From: Varroa destructor
Taxonomy: Eukaryota; Arthropoda; Arachnida; Mesostigmata; Varroidae
Length of the DNA stretch: 64,000 nt
Assembly (NCBI RefSeq): GCF_002443255.2
Contig: NW_019211457.1
Location: 18,097,983 to 18,161,982, forward strand
Direction of reading: 5' to 3'
Under the pieces are notes generated by a model. That model worked only from the letters and a program-made list of their open reading frames with translations. It was not told where the DNA came from and made no database searches. The translations under genes were made by a program, and so were the position numbers. Below are positions 1 through 12,528 of the stretch, piece after piece (position 1 is the stretch's first letter; every line of letters starts with the position of its first letter).

Positions 1-573
1 ATTTAGCTAAGAACGTTCGGTATAACCTCCAGCTTCACTTCATGCGTTTCTTATAAATTCTGCAAGAGACAATTATATTTTAACTATACGGTAGCGGAAC
101 ATCCAGTGCTTAGTTTATGAACTAATATATATATAGGCCAATGTAGGCCCTGAATAGAAAAATCGTCTAAGGTCTAGACACTTGGACCAAACGCAGAGCA
201 CTGGACCAGGATCATAGTCTATTTAGTACTGAATGAGACTATGATCCTGGTTCGTTTGTAATATAAAATTCCCGTCAATAAAGTGAACAAGCTTTGCTAG
301 CCCAATGGCTAGCACTGGATTTTTCATTGTTCTGATAATAATTACACTTCCGCAGCTTCTGTATTGATGAGGTATAGATAATTAGTATTATTTTCTAACC
401 AAAGGAGCGCTTCAGATGCTGTTTTAAATGACGAAGTAAGGGTAAGTACAATTACGTTAGCAATTTTGCAGCATCGTCGATTACGCTTCAAAGAAAATAT
501 TTTTCCTTACGTTTATATCGTTCGCGCTTGCCTTTGTTGTCTTGTTCACATGCTGAACAAACTAAGTCCTCAC
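1..573. other. Window edge downstream of the last recognised atlastin exon
   Basis: No coding exon is recognised here. The atlastin-like gene on the minus strand leaves its last identified exon at 574 with a good donor (GTGAGG) in phase 1, so further exons for the middle domain, membrane hairpin and tail are expected at lower coordinates, either here or beyond the edge. A minus-strand stretch after an AG near 411-416 stays open for about 35 codons but does not resemble atlastin. The stretch also holds a perfect 15-bp hairpin at 206-250, listed separately. Confidence 0.4.
206..250. repeat. Perfect 15-bp inverted repeat (hairpin)
   Basis: CCAGGATCATAGTCT at 206-220 is the exact reverse complement of 236-250, separated by a 15-base loop. 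The stem extends outward with A-T, G-T and G-C pairs (205/251, 204/252, 203/253). The sequence is of mixed composition, not a microsatellite, so the pairing is unlikely to be trivial. It could be a small RNA precursor or a remnant of a hairpin-type transposable element. Nothing here decides between them. Confidence 0.7.
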
Positions 574-2849
574 CGGGATATGGCATTAAGTAGCACTGCA
601 CCGAAGTGAAGGTTTTCTTGATACATCGTCCGATTTTGAGAAATTGTGAAGTTGGAGCCCCGTGCCCTTCTCGAAAGAGTTCCCTTCGCAAGGGGTAAAT
701 CAAAGAAGTAGAAGGTGCATTGGTTTTTTAGGCTTTGGTACCTTATGCTCCACTGCTGTAATTTCGGTAAATTAACGCTGAATTGAAAGGGATCATAGTT
801 ATCTTCAGGGATGAGTTTCTGTCTTACTGCACGTTTTTTAAGCATTGTGTTAGTTGCCTATTAAATATTATCCTCCCAAAATCTATCTACAGCTGTAATG
901 CTTACTCTTGTAGGACATCTTGACCACCTTCCCAGCCATAGGGGTATTTAAGCGAAACAGGCCAGTCCGACACAACGAATACGAGTTTTTGTCCAAGCGG
1001 CGCGCGGAAAACTGATTTCGAAACGAACTTGAGGAAGTTCTCAAATGCATATAGATCTGTACCACGTATATGCTGATATACGTTGTAAATCTGTATAGAA
1101 GCTAGCAGTACACTAAAACAAAGCACGGCTGTGGATTCTGCCGACGCGTTCTTCGTCCCGTACAGACCTTGTGTATCCATTACGAGGACGGCTACGTCCT
1201 CGCCGTTTAGTTGACGCACCTAAAACAGCTCAAAGAAAATGAATAAATGATTGCTTAGAAAATCGCAGTAAAACACCGTGCCTTCTCTTTAAATTGTCTA
1301 AAAGCACCCAATACATTATAAAGGAAATTGCAAGGTGCGCTAATGTACGGACCTACGTGAATAAGAGATTCGAACATCGGTGGGGGACATCGAGAGCGTG
1401 TGACACTTGCCGGAGAGGGGGATGGGGTGTCTGTTGCCAGTCAGATTGCCTGCCTCAAAAAGTCGAAAACTTACCGAGATCGATGGAATGTCGTGCTCAC
1501 AAGTCGTGCAACATACAACAAAATCTGCTGCCAGGAATCGCTACCGCAAAAAGCTAGTTGAAGACTAAACTCTCCAAAATAATAGATAATTCATTCGATA
1601 CAAATTGAGCCTGTATTAAGCTAACGGTTTCATCTTAACTACTCGTTATACAAGTTTACGAGCTTGGAAGACCACGTACGTTTCAGATTCCAGCAAAGTA
1701 GCAGTTGTTACTAATGGGAAATGATGTTGTTCTACCTTAGAATATAATCTTCAATATTTTCCTGACTAAATTTGACTGAGACCGAGTGATATTAACAATT
1801 AACTCTCATGTATTAAAACAAAAAAATATTTTTCTTTATTTTAATATATATAAATCGTGTGTTTTATTTCAGTTGTTATGTATATACTAACTGCTCAAGA
1901 TGTTTTTAAAGAGCGCAAAGTTCAAACCTTAAAAATTTCAGGCCATAACGCCACCCCTTCAGGGAAGTTTTCCCACTTAACAGCTTCGGCCTGTTTCCTT
2001 GCATGAAACCAGTCCGGCGCGCCCCCACTTCGTAAGTATCTATGAAAAAAACAATTACTTCTATAGCATATTATAATTGCGTCGTACACTGCTATGCTAA
2101 TTTTATTAGGCATAGTTAATATTCTTTACTAACACAAATCATCTGTACTAGCACGTGGTTGAGCTAACCTTGAAGTAGACTATTTTCTACGGAGAAAATT
2201 AAGTTACTGAAAACAGGCCATGTGCATTTGTATAGGGAGTTCTCGTGTTCATCTTCACATATAACGCTGGAACTCTCTGCTTTCATATATTCGACAGTGA
2301 TGAATCGCTAGCCACATCAGTAAATAATTGTAAATATCAGTGAGTTATACTTATAATCGTCAAGATTCGATCTTTTCTAAAGTTTGTTTCAAGTCAAACA
2401 GTAAAAATTAAAGTCATCTCAAAGCCACTTTGTCAAAAATTTTTGTATTTCACCTAAAAAGATTTCATGGTATTTTTACTAAATGTTTGAGTTGACCCTC
2501 CATAACTCCTTAGTACACGAAGACTATTCATCGTGTGTTGACGGCAGAAACGACGTTTGTTTAGCTAGCAGTTAACTTGAGTGATGTTACCAACCAGGGT
2601 TAACAATAATAAGTTCCCGAACGTAAACCCAGTTACAGAAGTTCGTAGGAACGTACCTGATTATACAGCTAAGTAGGAATCTCCTCTCACTACGCCACAT
2701 TCCAGCTATGGACACAACAGCCACTTTCAGATTTTCCATCTCTCCATTCGTATCGAAGTATTTTCGCAGATCCGCACACCCAAACGCCTCCAATTTTTTA
2801 TTTAATGAAAATATACATAGCGCATCTGAAGTACCATTTTCGATACGTT
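574..2849 (-). CDS. Divergent atlastin-like GTPase (GBP family), partial, four exons
   Basis: Four exons join in phase on the minus strand: from about 2825-2849 down to 2657, then 2039-1928, 1218-906 and 683-574, with donors GTACGT, GTTTGA, GTAAGC and GTGAGG. The product follows the atlastin GTPase domain in order: the beta strand VAVVSIAG, the FLLSCIIRYL helix, WPEIF, VLVMDTQG (G3), a QVYNL-like helix, VVSDWPVS (G4 region), GGQDVLQE, and CYLMPYPG, which matches the conserved LLPHPG. Atlastins fuse ER tubules by GTP-driven dimerisation. Here the P-loop reads GMWRSERRF where the family has a GKS core, so the lysine and serine that hold the phosphates are gone. The switch-I segment with its conserved Thr is shortened to WENFPEG, and the G4 RD pair has become SD. 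The N-terminal exon with the start codon and all exons after the GTPase domain are not found. It is either a GTPase-dead paralogue or a decaying copy; the open frames and intact splice sites favour the former. Confidence 0.82.
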
Positions 2850-3059
2850 CTCAGAATTACGCCAATTTAAAACGGTTAAAACTTATATTGCTCATGCAAT
2901 TCAACAGAACACCGTCATGTGCAGAGATTTTATCGGGTTGTCAGAAAAACTTTTTAGCTAGGGTAAAATCACGGATGTCGGATAATACGAATCGCATCAG
3001 ACTGGCGTAGATTTTAGATTTCTGCAAAAATTCGCTACATTGTATAATCTTTTTCACTA

Positions 3060-3920
3060 GAAAGGCATAATTACTGCCCAGGTCTTTAAAAAATTGGGCT
3101 GTTTATAATCAAAGTACTTTATCAGAGGAAACGGCCCAACGATGATTTTTTATTTCGAAAATTTCGATATGAAAAGTGCTCCTCCAATGTAATGTTCGAC
3201 CAATCACGAAAAAGTTGCGACACTTGCGAATGACAAGCTGGTGAGTAGCCATAATATCGCCAAAGGTCTAAGTATCCGTCAACTTATTTGAAGATGGCTG
3301 GCTACAGAAAAAAGTTCGATACTTGTGTGCCATATGAGTAAACGCAAAAAATCTACGCTAAGCGCACCTGCGAAGCTTTACAGGAGTGTAATGAAATCAA
3401 ACCATTTTTAAAGCGATTGATTGCGACTGATAAAAGTGGATTACACACGATACTAATAATATCCAATAAGTGACAGGGCCTAAACTAAGAATATGATATG
3501 TGTTTAATGGGAGTGGAATGGACTCGTGCAATATCAGTTTCTGCCACCTGACAAAATGGTCGACTTCGACCTCTGCAGTCACCTACCATCAAGATTATAA
3601 CAAACTATTGGAAAAAATCGACCCATAAGAGAAAAGAGAGGTTTTCCACCATCAAAATGGTAGGCTAACGGCATCTTCAGCCACCCAGCAACAGTTCAGA
3701 GAACCTAGATGGGAAATTCTAGTGTGTGCGCCAGATAGCTTGGATCTTGCACCACCGGGCTCTCGTCTGTTTTGGCCTCTGTAGAACTCCCTTAACGGTG
3801 TTCAGGGCCGCAAAAAGCAAGTCTCAATTTTTCGTTCAAAAAATACAGAAATTCTACACTGATGAGATTATGATGTAAAAATTATGGCAGGAGTTCGCCC
3901 ACAAATGTGATGCATAGTTA
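3060..3920 (+). pseudogene. Decayed mariner transposase (Tc1/mariner superfamily)
   Basis: Reading across several plus-strand frames gives the order of a mariner transposase. A segment like the 'PRSGRP' linker and second helix-turn-helix lies near 3150-3270. MAGYRKKFDTCVPYE (the 'WVPHEL' region) lies near 3293-3345, then EIKPFLKRLIATD (first DDE region) near 3390-3430. The WEWNG, LPPDK, SLDLAPP and FWPL-NSLNG motifs follow at 3510-3800, and a tail like 'QFFADKPQKFYESGI' ends near 3915. In-frame stops and several frameshifts break it, so it cannot encode transposase. The first catalytic Asp is still readable, but the D-N-x-A-R-P-H region is destroyed. Terminal inverted repeats were not located. 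The element sits about 200 bp upstream of the first recognised atlastin-like exon. Confidence 0.9.
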
Positions 3921-5586
3921 AGTAATGACATTTTAAAAATTAAAAAAAAAATACTTGCCTTAACTTTGGCTTAAAATCGCTCGATACATTTTAATACAAT
4001 TGAATATACAGAATACCCAAAACAACATTGTGGGTATCTCATAGTTCGACATTAAATTGACACCTAAAAGGGTTAGCACAATCACGTCTATATAGTTGTT
4101 TGACTTCACCTGGTTTTCTATCCTCAGTAGCCATCCCCACGAAGTCGAAGTTCGTTACCGTCTTCGAGATGAGCGCGAATGAAGATACGGCTTGCTTTAT
4201 CCGTTACTCTACTATGACTCCGCCTAAAATCTATTTTCCTCGTGGTCAATAACAACGAAAGCTAGTGTCAAATATGTATGAGAATGACGGGCACGTTTAA
4301 ACTATAATACACCACAAATAGAACCCCCGAAGTCAATTTGATGCTTCAGAGCAGGTGTACAATGCCTTAAATCTCGCTCCAGTGTGCATCGCCGCTCAGA
4401 TGTTTTGACAAAAAAAAGCTTTCCCACACAGACGTTTCTGAAAAATTTTCTGACGGTGGTTTGATGCGTTGAATTGCTTTTTCTTCACAATAATCACCGT
4501 GTATGACTTAAAAATATCGTGAATGTACGTTAGTTCACAATGGAATCCGTGCATTGCCTTTATCGCAGTATAGAATTTGCGATTTTCCTATAGTACATGG
4601 TTTTACCGACCGAAAACTGACCAGGCTTCGTTTCTAATTGTATATGGATAAGCAGTATTGCATTTTCAAGCTTTTGCCCTTATTTTAATATATTTAAAAT
4701 ATTTATCATTTAAACATATCTTATCGATATAATATGTATGGTAGCTTCAGATGCCACTCGGTGTATTTGATATCGTTCACCTCAAGCAGGAAAAGCTCGG
4801 AATGATATTTCCAAATTAGCATACGCAGAGATACTCGTCTACACTCTCTTATTAACGGGTTTTCAGTATATCGTGTCCCCAATGTTATCATATAGAATCA
4901 AGATGAAAATGACGTTCAGCCCTATTGCCTCTTTCGGCTGCCGTTAAGTCCTCATTGTAGATTGGAAGTTGTCGTAACGCTGAGCGAACGCGTTTTTCCC
5001 ATCAGACGGTCTGGCTGACTGAGAAATGACTGGTTCAAAACTCGCCGAAAACAGTAAACAAAAAATAGGCTTCTGTCACTTAGAAGTCTACTAAATCGTT
5101 GAAGTGGCTAATGAAAACAAGTACCGGCCAAAAATGTTTTTCGTATTTTGCGCGCTATTTTTAAGCGGCTAGACATTACTACATTTAGAGGGTTGGCTAC
5201 TACCTGCGAGCCCTGTGGCCCTAAATCTAACATGTTATGTACTACATTATCACGAGAAAACCAGAGACAGTGAAATGTTGGGCGAATTTAGTGGGTGCTA
5301 ACGCAGCAGCTAAAATATACTGGCTAAAATCTCAAAACGCTACCGTGGTAAAGACGTAAAGGATATTTCTAAATAAGATTTACACATGAATCTCATTAAA
5401 AAACATGTTATATAATGCCCAGATTAATCCACGCGTATTGTCTGGACGAATGAGTCTTCAGTATGTAATTCTAACTGACTGGTTTGTGAATTTAAATGTG
5501 AAATCTAATTCAATCTGGCCGGTTTAATTGAGCGGAACCGGCATTGAAATAGGGATTTTTATATCTGAATAATATCTTGAGAGCGG

Positions 5587-5646
5587 TATACATTTATAAT
5601 AGCGCTCCCGCTAATAACTATATACATTTATAATAATCCCGCTAAT
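5587..5646. repeat. Imperfect tandem duplication, 34-bp period
   Basis: A unit starting TATACATTTATAATA and ending CCCGCTAAT occurs twice in direct orientation, beginning at 5587 and 5621. The copies differ mainly by a short deletion around AGCGCT. It looks like a local replication-slippage duplication with no evident function. Confidence 0.7.
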
Positions 5647-8600
5647 CGACTATTAGTTCATACATTTTTTGCCCCGAAAATTTGCTCAAGGTTCTTCACG
5701 ATGATTGCAAATATTTGGCAATCGTCCTATTATACGGGTGCCTAAATTGCGTGTGGTTGTATTCTTTTTGGCACAACAGCCTTATCTATAGCGCAAAATT
5801 ATCTATCAGATCGTTAGCTAGAGATTCTTAGCAAGTTTTTTCCGTTTTCTTCCATTTTCAATATCAGTTTACACAGATCGATATAGGCCAGGCGATTGGC
5901 GCTCCATCCAGAAATCGATCATTTCCAGCAATCGTATTTTGTACCTTTCTTCGTAGAAACACAGAAAAGAGGGAAGGAGATTGAACATTGGGAATAATAT
6001 CTTTTACGCGTTGAGCCTTTCTTTGGGATTACGCTTGCTTCGATGAGAGCAAAAATTTTATCGGGATTCGGGGTGTTGGTAAATAATCGCCACCGATATG
6101 CATATAGTAAAACGCCATAATTTTCTTTCAACATGTATTCTCCCGTTACTGGATTGATAGTTCTATAGAGGTTCCAATATTAGAAGTTAGTTTTTTCTCT
6201 ACCGGTTATTTACAAGCAAAAGTAATCGAATTCAAACATTCGTCACCATCCATTTCCCTATATAGAGCAAACTTGTCCTAACGTATAAATGCAACAATTG
6301 CCTGACCACTATTTGAAACTGTGTTAACGGCATAAGCGCCAGGTTAGGTCACTTTCATTTATTTCGACTATGGCCAATACAAAGCTGGTATAGACTTTGG
6401 TTCTGTAAGGAACGCCGCTGTGAACCTTTGTGCTCCAATCGCTATAGGGTTAGAAGAGGGGCATCCAGAAACATCTCTAACAACAGGAACTATTTTACAT
6501 ACATATTTAGCGTACGTTTGATGATTGCGGAAATTATTAAGCGCTCTTAACGAGCGTAAATAGTTAGTCTTATCTACATAATTTACGATAATCAAGGGTA
6601 ATTGCTAGGCAGAATAATGCCCCACAGAAGAAGCAATCGCAAACATAGCTAGAAAGCTACTGATAAAGTATTTAGAAACGCATTTATATGGTCAAGCAGG
6701 ATGTACTTTTGTTACTTATCTATTGTTTTCAATTCTTTATTTAGTGTGACTCCATTAGAATTGCTCCGGCTTTTCGTTGTTATCGAGCTAATCTGGGTTG
6801 TTATTTGTGGAATAGTATGTGGAAAAAGTACGAAGGTGCGAAAAACATCCCAATGATGAGCTGTTTGCCGCCCACCTGAATCAACGTTGAAACACCCATT
6901 CCTTAAACACTTACAAACGTTTTCATTAAGTTTTTGCTACAGGTCGGAGAATTTACTTAACTAGAAATATTTTCCTTTGGCGATCTCTGGCTGCAACAAA
7001 TAGTAAGGGTACTTTGAGATTTCTGAAACCTCCCGTTAGACTTTGTGTGGCTCTCGAATTATAAAACCAGTGAAAAGTTTCGCTCAGAAATGATTGCCGA
7101 ATATGGAAGAAAAGTGAAGAGTGCAATACTTCGTTTACACAGAAACGCTGATGGCGCTATTGCTGACGATTAGACCGTATCGGACTGGCAAAATTACTGC
7201 CGGATCGCACTATGTAGACTAACTGGCAGTGCACATTATGAAAACATTAATTTATTGAAAAAAAAAAAGCGATAGACAATGAGATTAAGCATTGTAACAC
7301 TCATGGAGAGTAAAAAATCTGTGACCTACTATACGTAAGAATCAGATGAATGATTGAAATGAATATTTCAAGTAAACTATTAGATTATAAGACTTTTTGT
7401 ACCTTGGCTTATATTCAGGTAGTTTTTAGACGTTTCCTTAGATATTTCTTCATAAAAGATAATCCAGCAGTGTTGTGGCTCGAATGCTCATATGCTCAAA
7501 ATCGAGCGTAGATGCGTTTCACTCGTACCGGCTAGAATCAGGCGTCCGGAGCAATGCTTAATTGAAATTGTACTGGACGCGTTACTCGAAGCACCACTAT
7601 TATCGGTAGCATGACTCATAGTGACTTCGTATAACGTTGTCGATGTTGGAAGGTCTTCGCTTTGACAAATATGGGCATAAGTTTCAGGCTGAATTAGGAA
7701 GTCGCAGTTGGCCCTTTTTGGGGTGAGGTTGCCCGGGGCAAGCAGAGACTTTATCGGTCTTTACAAACGATTGATACATGTGCATTACTTAGTATTAAAG
7801 TGCACTATCTTTTGTTCCTAGATAAGGTTGTCGTTAAGATGTTTGTTAGCTATTCCCCATTATATTGAGGTATTTACGTTGGCAAATAGGAAAGTGGTCT
7901 ATCATCATATAAAACTTTTCCAGTTTGCGAAACATTTCAAGTTCTTGTCGACGTTGGCAAAATCGGCTCTTTGAAAAGTTCGCCAATGAAAACTTCAAGT
8001 TCGCCATGTATTCTTCAGTTCTCTGTTCAGTGGATCGAAGTGTTATTTATGGTATTGGCGTTACATTTCCAAAAAATATGAAGTACAAAAAAGTGTATGA
8101 GAATTTGCGTAGCAATTAGTTCACATCGAACTCTCGTAGAGATCATATTATTTAAAATGTTTCGTATACAGTTGATGAACTATATCCGTTAAATTTCTCG
8201 TTTTGATATATGTACAGAAGCGAGACCTCACAAGGTTCTACTTCGCAACATAAGTTTCCGGACTTGACGTGCCTAGTATTCTCATTTTGCGATTTTTAGG
8301 CATTGGTGTGTGTAATGGGCCACACGGGTGTCGAGGTACAATTTTGCGGGTAAAGGGAAGTTGCGGAGATGCAGTTCTTAACGCTACGAAACAAGATCTC
8401 AACGACGGTACAGACCTTCGAACCTGAAACATTTAGTTGCTTAAATACGATCCTACATTTAATAAATGCAGCAGTTTCAATGAAGGGTTGTTATATGTAA
8501 GGGTATTATTATGCACCATTACCGTAAGTGCCATGAAAGGGTTGTAAGTTGATTGCCAGTTGATGCCTTTGTGGAATCATCTAGGATTTAGATCTTATTT

Positions 8601-8834
8601 AATCGAAAACGCTCAGTTCAGAATCGATTTAGATCATTTGTGTATTCCTCAAATCATAATAATAATAGCTACCAAAGGCTTCCAGCTTAAAAGTTGAGCC
8701 CCTGCTCCCGTTCTTAAAAGTAGCTATATTGTACCCATTAGCAAACGTTTTCGACCCCTTGGTCGATTCTCGGCCAATTTCCACACCAGCCATTCAAGCA
8801 TCAAAACACTTTAATTTTCAGGTTCCGTGCTGCC

Positions 8835-8950
8835 CTTAAACATTGCTTCGGACGGGTGGTTCCTTCTAGCATGAAATTAAATGTGTCTACACGTGGTTTC
8901 GAGCCTAGGTCATCTCATTTTCCCAAGTCTACTAGGCCCCCACGTCGCCG
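8835..8950 (-). repeat. SINE-like copy C (tRNA-headed), degraded
   Basis: The plus-strand stretch 8840-8909 aligns without gaps over 70 bases to 55050-55119 at roughly two-thirds identity; CATTGCTTC, TTTCGAGCCTA and the spacing between them are shared. Read on the minus strand it has a tRNA-like head: GGGGGCCTAGTAGACTTGG resembling box A, then CCTAGGCTCGAAACC resembling box B. This is one of four related copies in the window. Confidence 0.55.
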
Positions 8951-9459
8951 CTGCACCATCAAAAGGACCCCGGCGTCATTGATACTAAAATTAGGTGCGT
9001 CATGGGTGCCAGATTACATGGTCACCGAACAGCTTATTCTGCGCGTAACCTAAAAAACAACACACGTTTCTTTCAGTTATCTTCGTATGTTATCCTATAG
9101 TATAATCGGTATGACCGTGTGCTTATGAATGATTGTCAAACTATTAGGAATAATGTTGGTTTGCAACACAATATATATTGATGCAAATAACAAAGCTGCT
9201 ACTAGCGAACTGCGACTTGCTCGCGTTCGAACAGCCTTTCATACGCAGGTCTGAAGTGCATTTACCTAGAAGTTATGATATAATATTCGCAGCACGTATC
9301 TTTACGTTCAGTTGTATATACTGAGATACGTTTTGCAACAAGCCGCTGCCGGCCATGTGGCGTTATAACTCGATAGCTGCATGGCGCAGTTCGACTGATG
9401 ATAGTCAATATGGTTTACATGGGTCCAAGCTCTTGTTACCGGATCAATTTTCACCAGTA

Positions 9460-10960
9460 CCTTAATGCCGTCTTTGAATTTCCGCGAGGCACACCTTATT
9501 CGTTCGAACCGCGTCTTTAGGCGTCGTTACCCGTTCTGGGGCAATCGGTGCTCGTTCCGGCATAGTTCCGCCGCATTCTGCCTTGAGGCGTTCTGACAGC
9601 CGTATGGCTCTATGGAAGAAGGGCCCTATAGCCGAAGCCGAACAGCCGAAGAATATTTCGAATGGTTTTTTTTCCGGTCCTCGCTTTGGGATGTGTTGAA
9701 CGAAAACGTTATTCGAGACGGCAGCTTCTGAAGCAAACTCTGTCCTTCCATCACCAGGCACCCCACAGTTTCTATTGCCGTCCATACCAGCTTATTGCAC
9801 CGTGTATATCCGATAGTCATCTTAAATGTGACCGAGGTAATTATGTCAGAGGTAGCCTGCGACTCGCCGCCATGTAAAACGGGTGACCTTGTCCATCCCG
9901 ACGGCGCCGAAGCTCTGCGAAATTTACAACGGCCAAGCTACGGCTCCCGATTTTGTCCCCTAGACATACACAAAACGGTTTGTAGTTCAGTTTTTGGTCG
10001 GAACGCCCAAAAAGCATTTTTGATAATATCTTCGTATGTTGCAATTCCAGGGGTTCGTCATTCAGTTCACTTTCGGCTTGTCGTAGGGGCTAATGGCTGC
10101 CTCCGAAGCGGCCTATTCTTATTATTGCATAAAGTTGGCGAGAATATGGCTTAAGAGCGCTTAACCACTGCATTGCTTGTACAGTGTTTCACTTCCGGAG
10201 CAACCAACATACTACAAAGAGTTGCCTGGCCGACCTAGGTAAATGAAGGCCATCTGGCCTTCATTCGTCTGGCCGAAAAAAAGTGCGTTCTCGGACACCA
10301 GAGATTCGAAGAGCCTTGTATATTTTATTACACGATACGCAAAATTTTACCTATCTATGTACTTACTATTGCTGCTAGTGTGCATTGATGACATCAATGT
10401 GCCTGAATTACGCCGTTATTTAGGAAGGTATCGCGACGATTACAATTACTCGAACTGGCCGAACAATAAGCCCGATCATCTGTGCGGAAAATCATCCCGA
10501 ACTATTCGATCGAAACAAGAAGTCCTGCATAAGTTCAACGAAAATATGCTCCAATGCTGGTTCCCTACTCTTAAGGTTCACCTTTCCTGGACGCGGCTTT
10601 GGCACTGCGAGCGTCTTGAAATTAGGCTGCCCTGCTCGGCCACAAGGCCGCGTACGATTTCAGTTATCCCACAACGCTGCCACCAAATTTCGAGCGCGTA
10701 GAGTTTCGCTGGAGCTAATCGGCTCATAACTTCCTGCAGACCGCCAAACCGACACTTTCTGTGTTCTATGGTGAACGCTCACTTCTACCCTAGCCAGTTT
10801 CTAAGATGAATGTCTTCGTCCGCTTACCTCAGGGTCATATTTACTCCACTAAAACGAAACTCGGCTCCGGTTTCGATGGCCCTCGTCCTCGCATTTTCCT
10901 TAGTCTACGCAATAAAAGCAAGAGTTCTCTTAGCATCTTTTTCAACCAATTGAAAAAAAT
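9460..10960. other. GC-elevated block of unknown identity
   Basis: This stretch is visibly richer in G+C than the AT-rich DNA on both sides and carries longer open frames on both strands (for example 9462-9785 on minus, 9795-10154 and 10243-10701 on plus). None gives a product I recognise, none begins with a convincing start or splice context, and the frames disagree about strand. The likeliest explanation is an old, mutated transposable element or retrogene. It lies between the atlastin-like gene and Rab23 in otherwise empty DNA. No function is proposed. Confidence 0.35.
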
Positions 10961-12176
10961 AGATAATCACACATTAATATACACCGATAGTGACACTTGA
11001 TAACGCCTTATATTTGATAATAAATTTTCAAATTAGTTAAATTTCTCCAGTGAGCGGTTTGAGTTGAAAAGCATCTCAGGAGAAAATTACGTCTACAAAT
11101 AAAAGTTGGGCATATTATTTTTAACTGTGCCAATTATCTCCTATTTTCACCAATAGAACTTCGACAGTTCCACCTCTATCTATACACATAACCGAAAACG
11201 AACAAAAAATTTCTACTAATCTGTTTAAATACCACATTTTTATTATTATCAAGTTCTATTTTTATCCGCGCTATTTCATTTATATGTTTTATATATGGTA
11301 GTAATCGACATTCGGCTAGAGCAACAACAACCCCACCCAGTCGTGTTGAACTGCTGGGCAGTATTTAATATAGACAAATGATACTCTCTTTTACGCATTC
11401 TAAATAAATCACATGTTATCAGGGCCTATAGTAAATTGCTTTACATAATTGTACACTGACTACAGTCAGATAGTCCTATTCATAAGCTACACGCCGGCGC
11501 CCAGATAAGGACGTTCTCTATCAATTTACTTTGTTTGTGTTTATCTAATATTGATACAACGGATGGAAGCGGTAGGCCATACCTTCGAATGTTGACACTG
11601 TTTTTGTTTAGAATATAAATGTTTATGCAACAAATGAATCTGCGTGAAGTTTTAAGAATCCCGACACAAAGTCGCCCAGCTGTGTCAGCACGGTTGTTTC
11701 AGTCTAGGTCAATGGGGTACAATTTAAGCCGCTGTTGGGATTCCGCTGAAGTGCCACGCACCCGAAACCTAATAACATTGAGTTCTTTGATTTCAAAATA
11801 TTGTGTCTTTGACTGAATAGTTCATTGTTTAGCAAAGCCACATCAAATAGCTGGATCATATTTACCATTTTCAGTTTCATTTCAGATTTCACCATTTTTC
11901 GTTTGATTTACGGTGTATAACTTCATACATGTATATAATCAAAAGGTCACAACCTTTTAAGTCTGTCAAATCTATCCAATTAAATCATCTTGTCGCAAGA
12001 AAAACTGTTTTAAAGCAATCTTAGCTGGATTTTTTGTCTCTCATCCTATTTCGCCAATGAGACAAAGTTATACCACTTCACAGTCGTCCATTCCTCTTTA
12101 CTGCCTATGTATTGATACTTTTCAGGAGACCGAAAGACATCTACGCCAAAGTATGATTAATAATAGTCTTATAATG
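10961..12176. other. AT-rich intergenic DNA downstream of Rab23
   Basis: No exon recognised. The stretch is AT-rich, with short unrelated open frames. It ends at the candidate Rab23 polyadenylation signal at 12177-12182. Confidence 0.55.
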
Positions 12177-12182
12177 TTTATT
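12177..12182 (-). promoter_or_regulatory. Candidate polyadenylation signal of Rab23
   Basis: AATAAA on the minus strand, about 240 bases beyond the Rab23 stop codon at 12420-12422, which is a reasonable 3' UTR length. It is inferred from hexamer and position only. Confidence 0.4.
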
Positions 12183-12419
12183 CACATAGAAATTAACACA
12201 TTCTTTTTTTTTGTTATTTCTAAGGCCCCAAGCGTTAACTATGTAGTCAACCTGCAACAGTGATCATCTTGTTCAATACGTATAATCGGTCGAATTATAG
12301 CTAAACCCGTACGTCCTCATATAGTATTTCCTCTTAAAACCTATCTCCTTCTTCACACATCCGGTTATTCTTTCGAGCTGTGTTTGAAGGAATCTGAGGC
12401 CGTCCGTCCCATTCTCTCG

Positions 12420-12497
12420 CTACGTGGGTAGAAATCGTATACACCTCGAGCGTAAAGTACGTGGTTTCCTGTCGAGTTTAAGGCTGAACGTAGTGTT

Positions 12498-12528
<31 letters not shown>

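Larger units (their letters stand above)
3921..9450. other. AT-rich intergenic stretch, no gene seen
   Basis: About 5.5 kb without recognisable coding exons. Open frames are short, AT-driven and unlike any family I know. It contains a 34-bp direct duplication at 5587-5646 and a SINE-like copy at about 8835-8950, both listed separately. Elsewhere I see only short A/T runs. Confidence 0.6.
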
